The notes beneath the pieces were generated by a model. That model did not search any database and was not told the origin of the DNA. It worked only from the letters and a program-made list of their open reading frames with translations. From assembly GCA_030544215.1 (NCBI GenBank), contig JARZZO010000008.1, forward strand, positions 17,372,114 through 17,436,113: a stretch of DNA of 64,000 bases. Direction: 5' to 3'. This DNA is from Zantedeschia hybrid cultivar (Eukaryota > Streptophyta > Magnoliopsida > Alismatales > Araceae). Made by a program: the position numbers and the translations under genes. The stretch's first letter is position 1. Every line of letters starts with the position of its first letter. Of the stretch, positions 63,525-64,000 are shown one piece after another.

Positions 63525-64000
63525 ACCAACCAATTTGTAGCCTTGTTTAATTCCCTCATCTAGTGTTTCACCATGATACTGCTTATTTGAGTGCATAGTC
63601 TTTTAATATCTTCAATCCAACATACAAACCTCCCTAGGATTGGGGCTTTGTCAATTAATCCACTTAACAACATTTTTTGAATCATTTTCAACTTCTGAAC
63701 AGGTTGCCTGTAAGATTGTTCCTACCTTGATTCCTTTCCATATGACAAAAATTATCTATTTCTTTCACTTCTCTATCGTCCAAATAGATACATCCCGCCT
63801 TTAATAATTTGCCTAGATGATCATTGATGACATAGTCAGCTCATGCAGCCGTTTCAAGTTGGTATGCTGGTCCATGATAGTTAACATGAATCCACCCTGA
63901 TACTGTCAAATATACCCCCTTTCGGGCAATGTTACCTGAACTCACACATATGTGGTCTTGGGAAGCCTGCCAGCATGCAACGCTAAACCATTCACATAAT
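63525..64000. other. Right edge, nothing firmly recognised
   Basis: Non-LTR sequence ends at 63508. On the minus strand the remainder has short broken frames that might continue the copia remnant, but no diagnostic motif is visible. Confidence 0.3.

Overview
The window is nuclear DNA from a flowering plant. It has one long multi-exon gene with plant GT-AG introns, AT-rich intergenic DNA, and many plant retrotransposon and MITE relics. The GC-rich first exon and plastid-type N-terminus of the main gene, together with Tourist-like and hAT-like MITEs, suggest a monocot. The species cannot be fixed from sequence alone.

The main gene, on the minus strand from 26966 to 8986, is NADH-dependent glutamate synthase (NADH-GOGAT, GLT1 type). 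I could join 22 exons in frame into one 2205-residue protein with every cofactor motif present. Intron 2 appears to use a GC donor. The 3' end of exon 16, including its splice donor, is present in three tandem 57-bp copies. Intron 15 carries a 148-bp hAT-type MITE with an exact 8-bp target duplication, and intron 18 carries an RTE-type LINE relic. The only other likely host gene is a small single-exon gene at 1260-1619 (minus). It encodes a 119-residue MGNC-start protein of a plant-specific uncharacterised family.

The rest is repeat-rich. The outstanding element is a complete plant L1-type LINE at 38363-44490 (plus). It has an intact ORF1 (510 aa, CCHC knuckle) and an intact ORF2 (1372 aa: endonuclease, reverse transcriptase, zinc-binding region, RNase H). 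The two ORFs overlap by ATGA, a short poly(A) follows, and a perfect 19-bp target-site duplication flanks the element, so it looks like a young and possibly active copy. Around 60.3-63.5 kb, two 5'-truncated LINE copies (minus), each with a recognisable target duplication, flank or sit in a degraded Ty1/copia RNase H remnant. One of them has a patchwork 5' junction. At 56.2-57.9 kb there is a 1650-bp hAT-like element with an exact 8-bp target duplication. It contains a second nested element and a tandem duplication that resembles plant snRNA promoters.

Other structures include two tRNA-derived SINEs, two Tourist-like MITEs with TAA duplications, a foldback element with arms of about 260 bp, a triplicated hairpin repeat near 49.8 kb, and a dispersed MITE family with CAGTGGC-type ends. 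I found no CRISPR array, operon or prokaryotic-type system, and no clear tRNA or rRNA gene. The most unusual biology is in the splice-donor triplication, the intact LINE and the composite hAT-like element.
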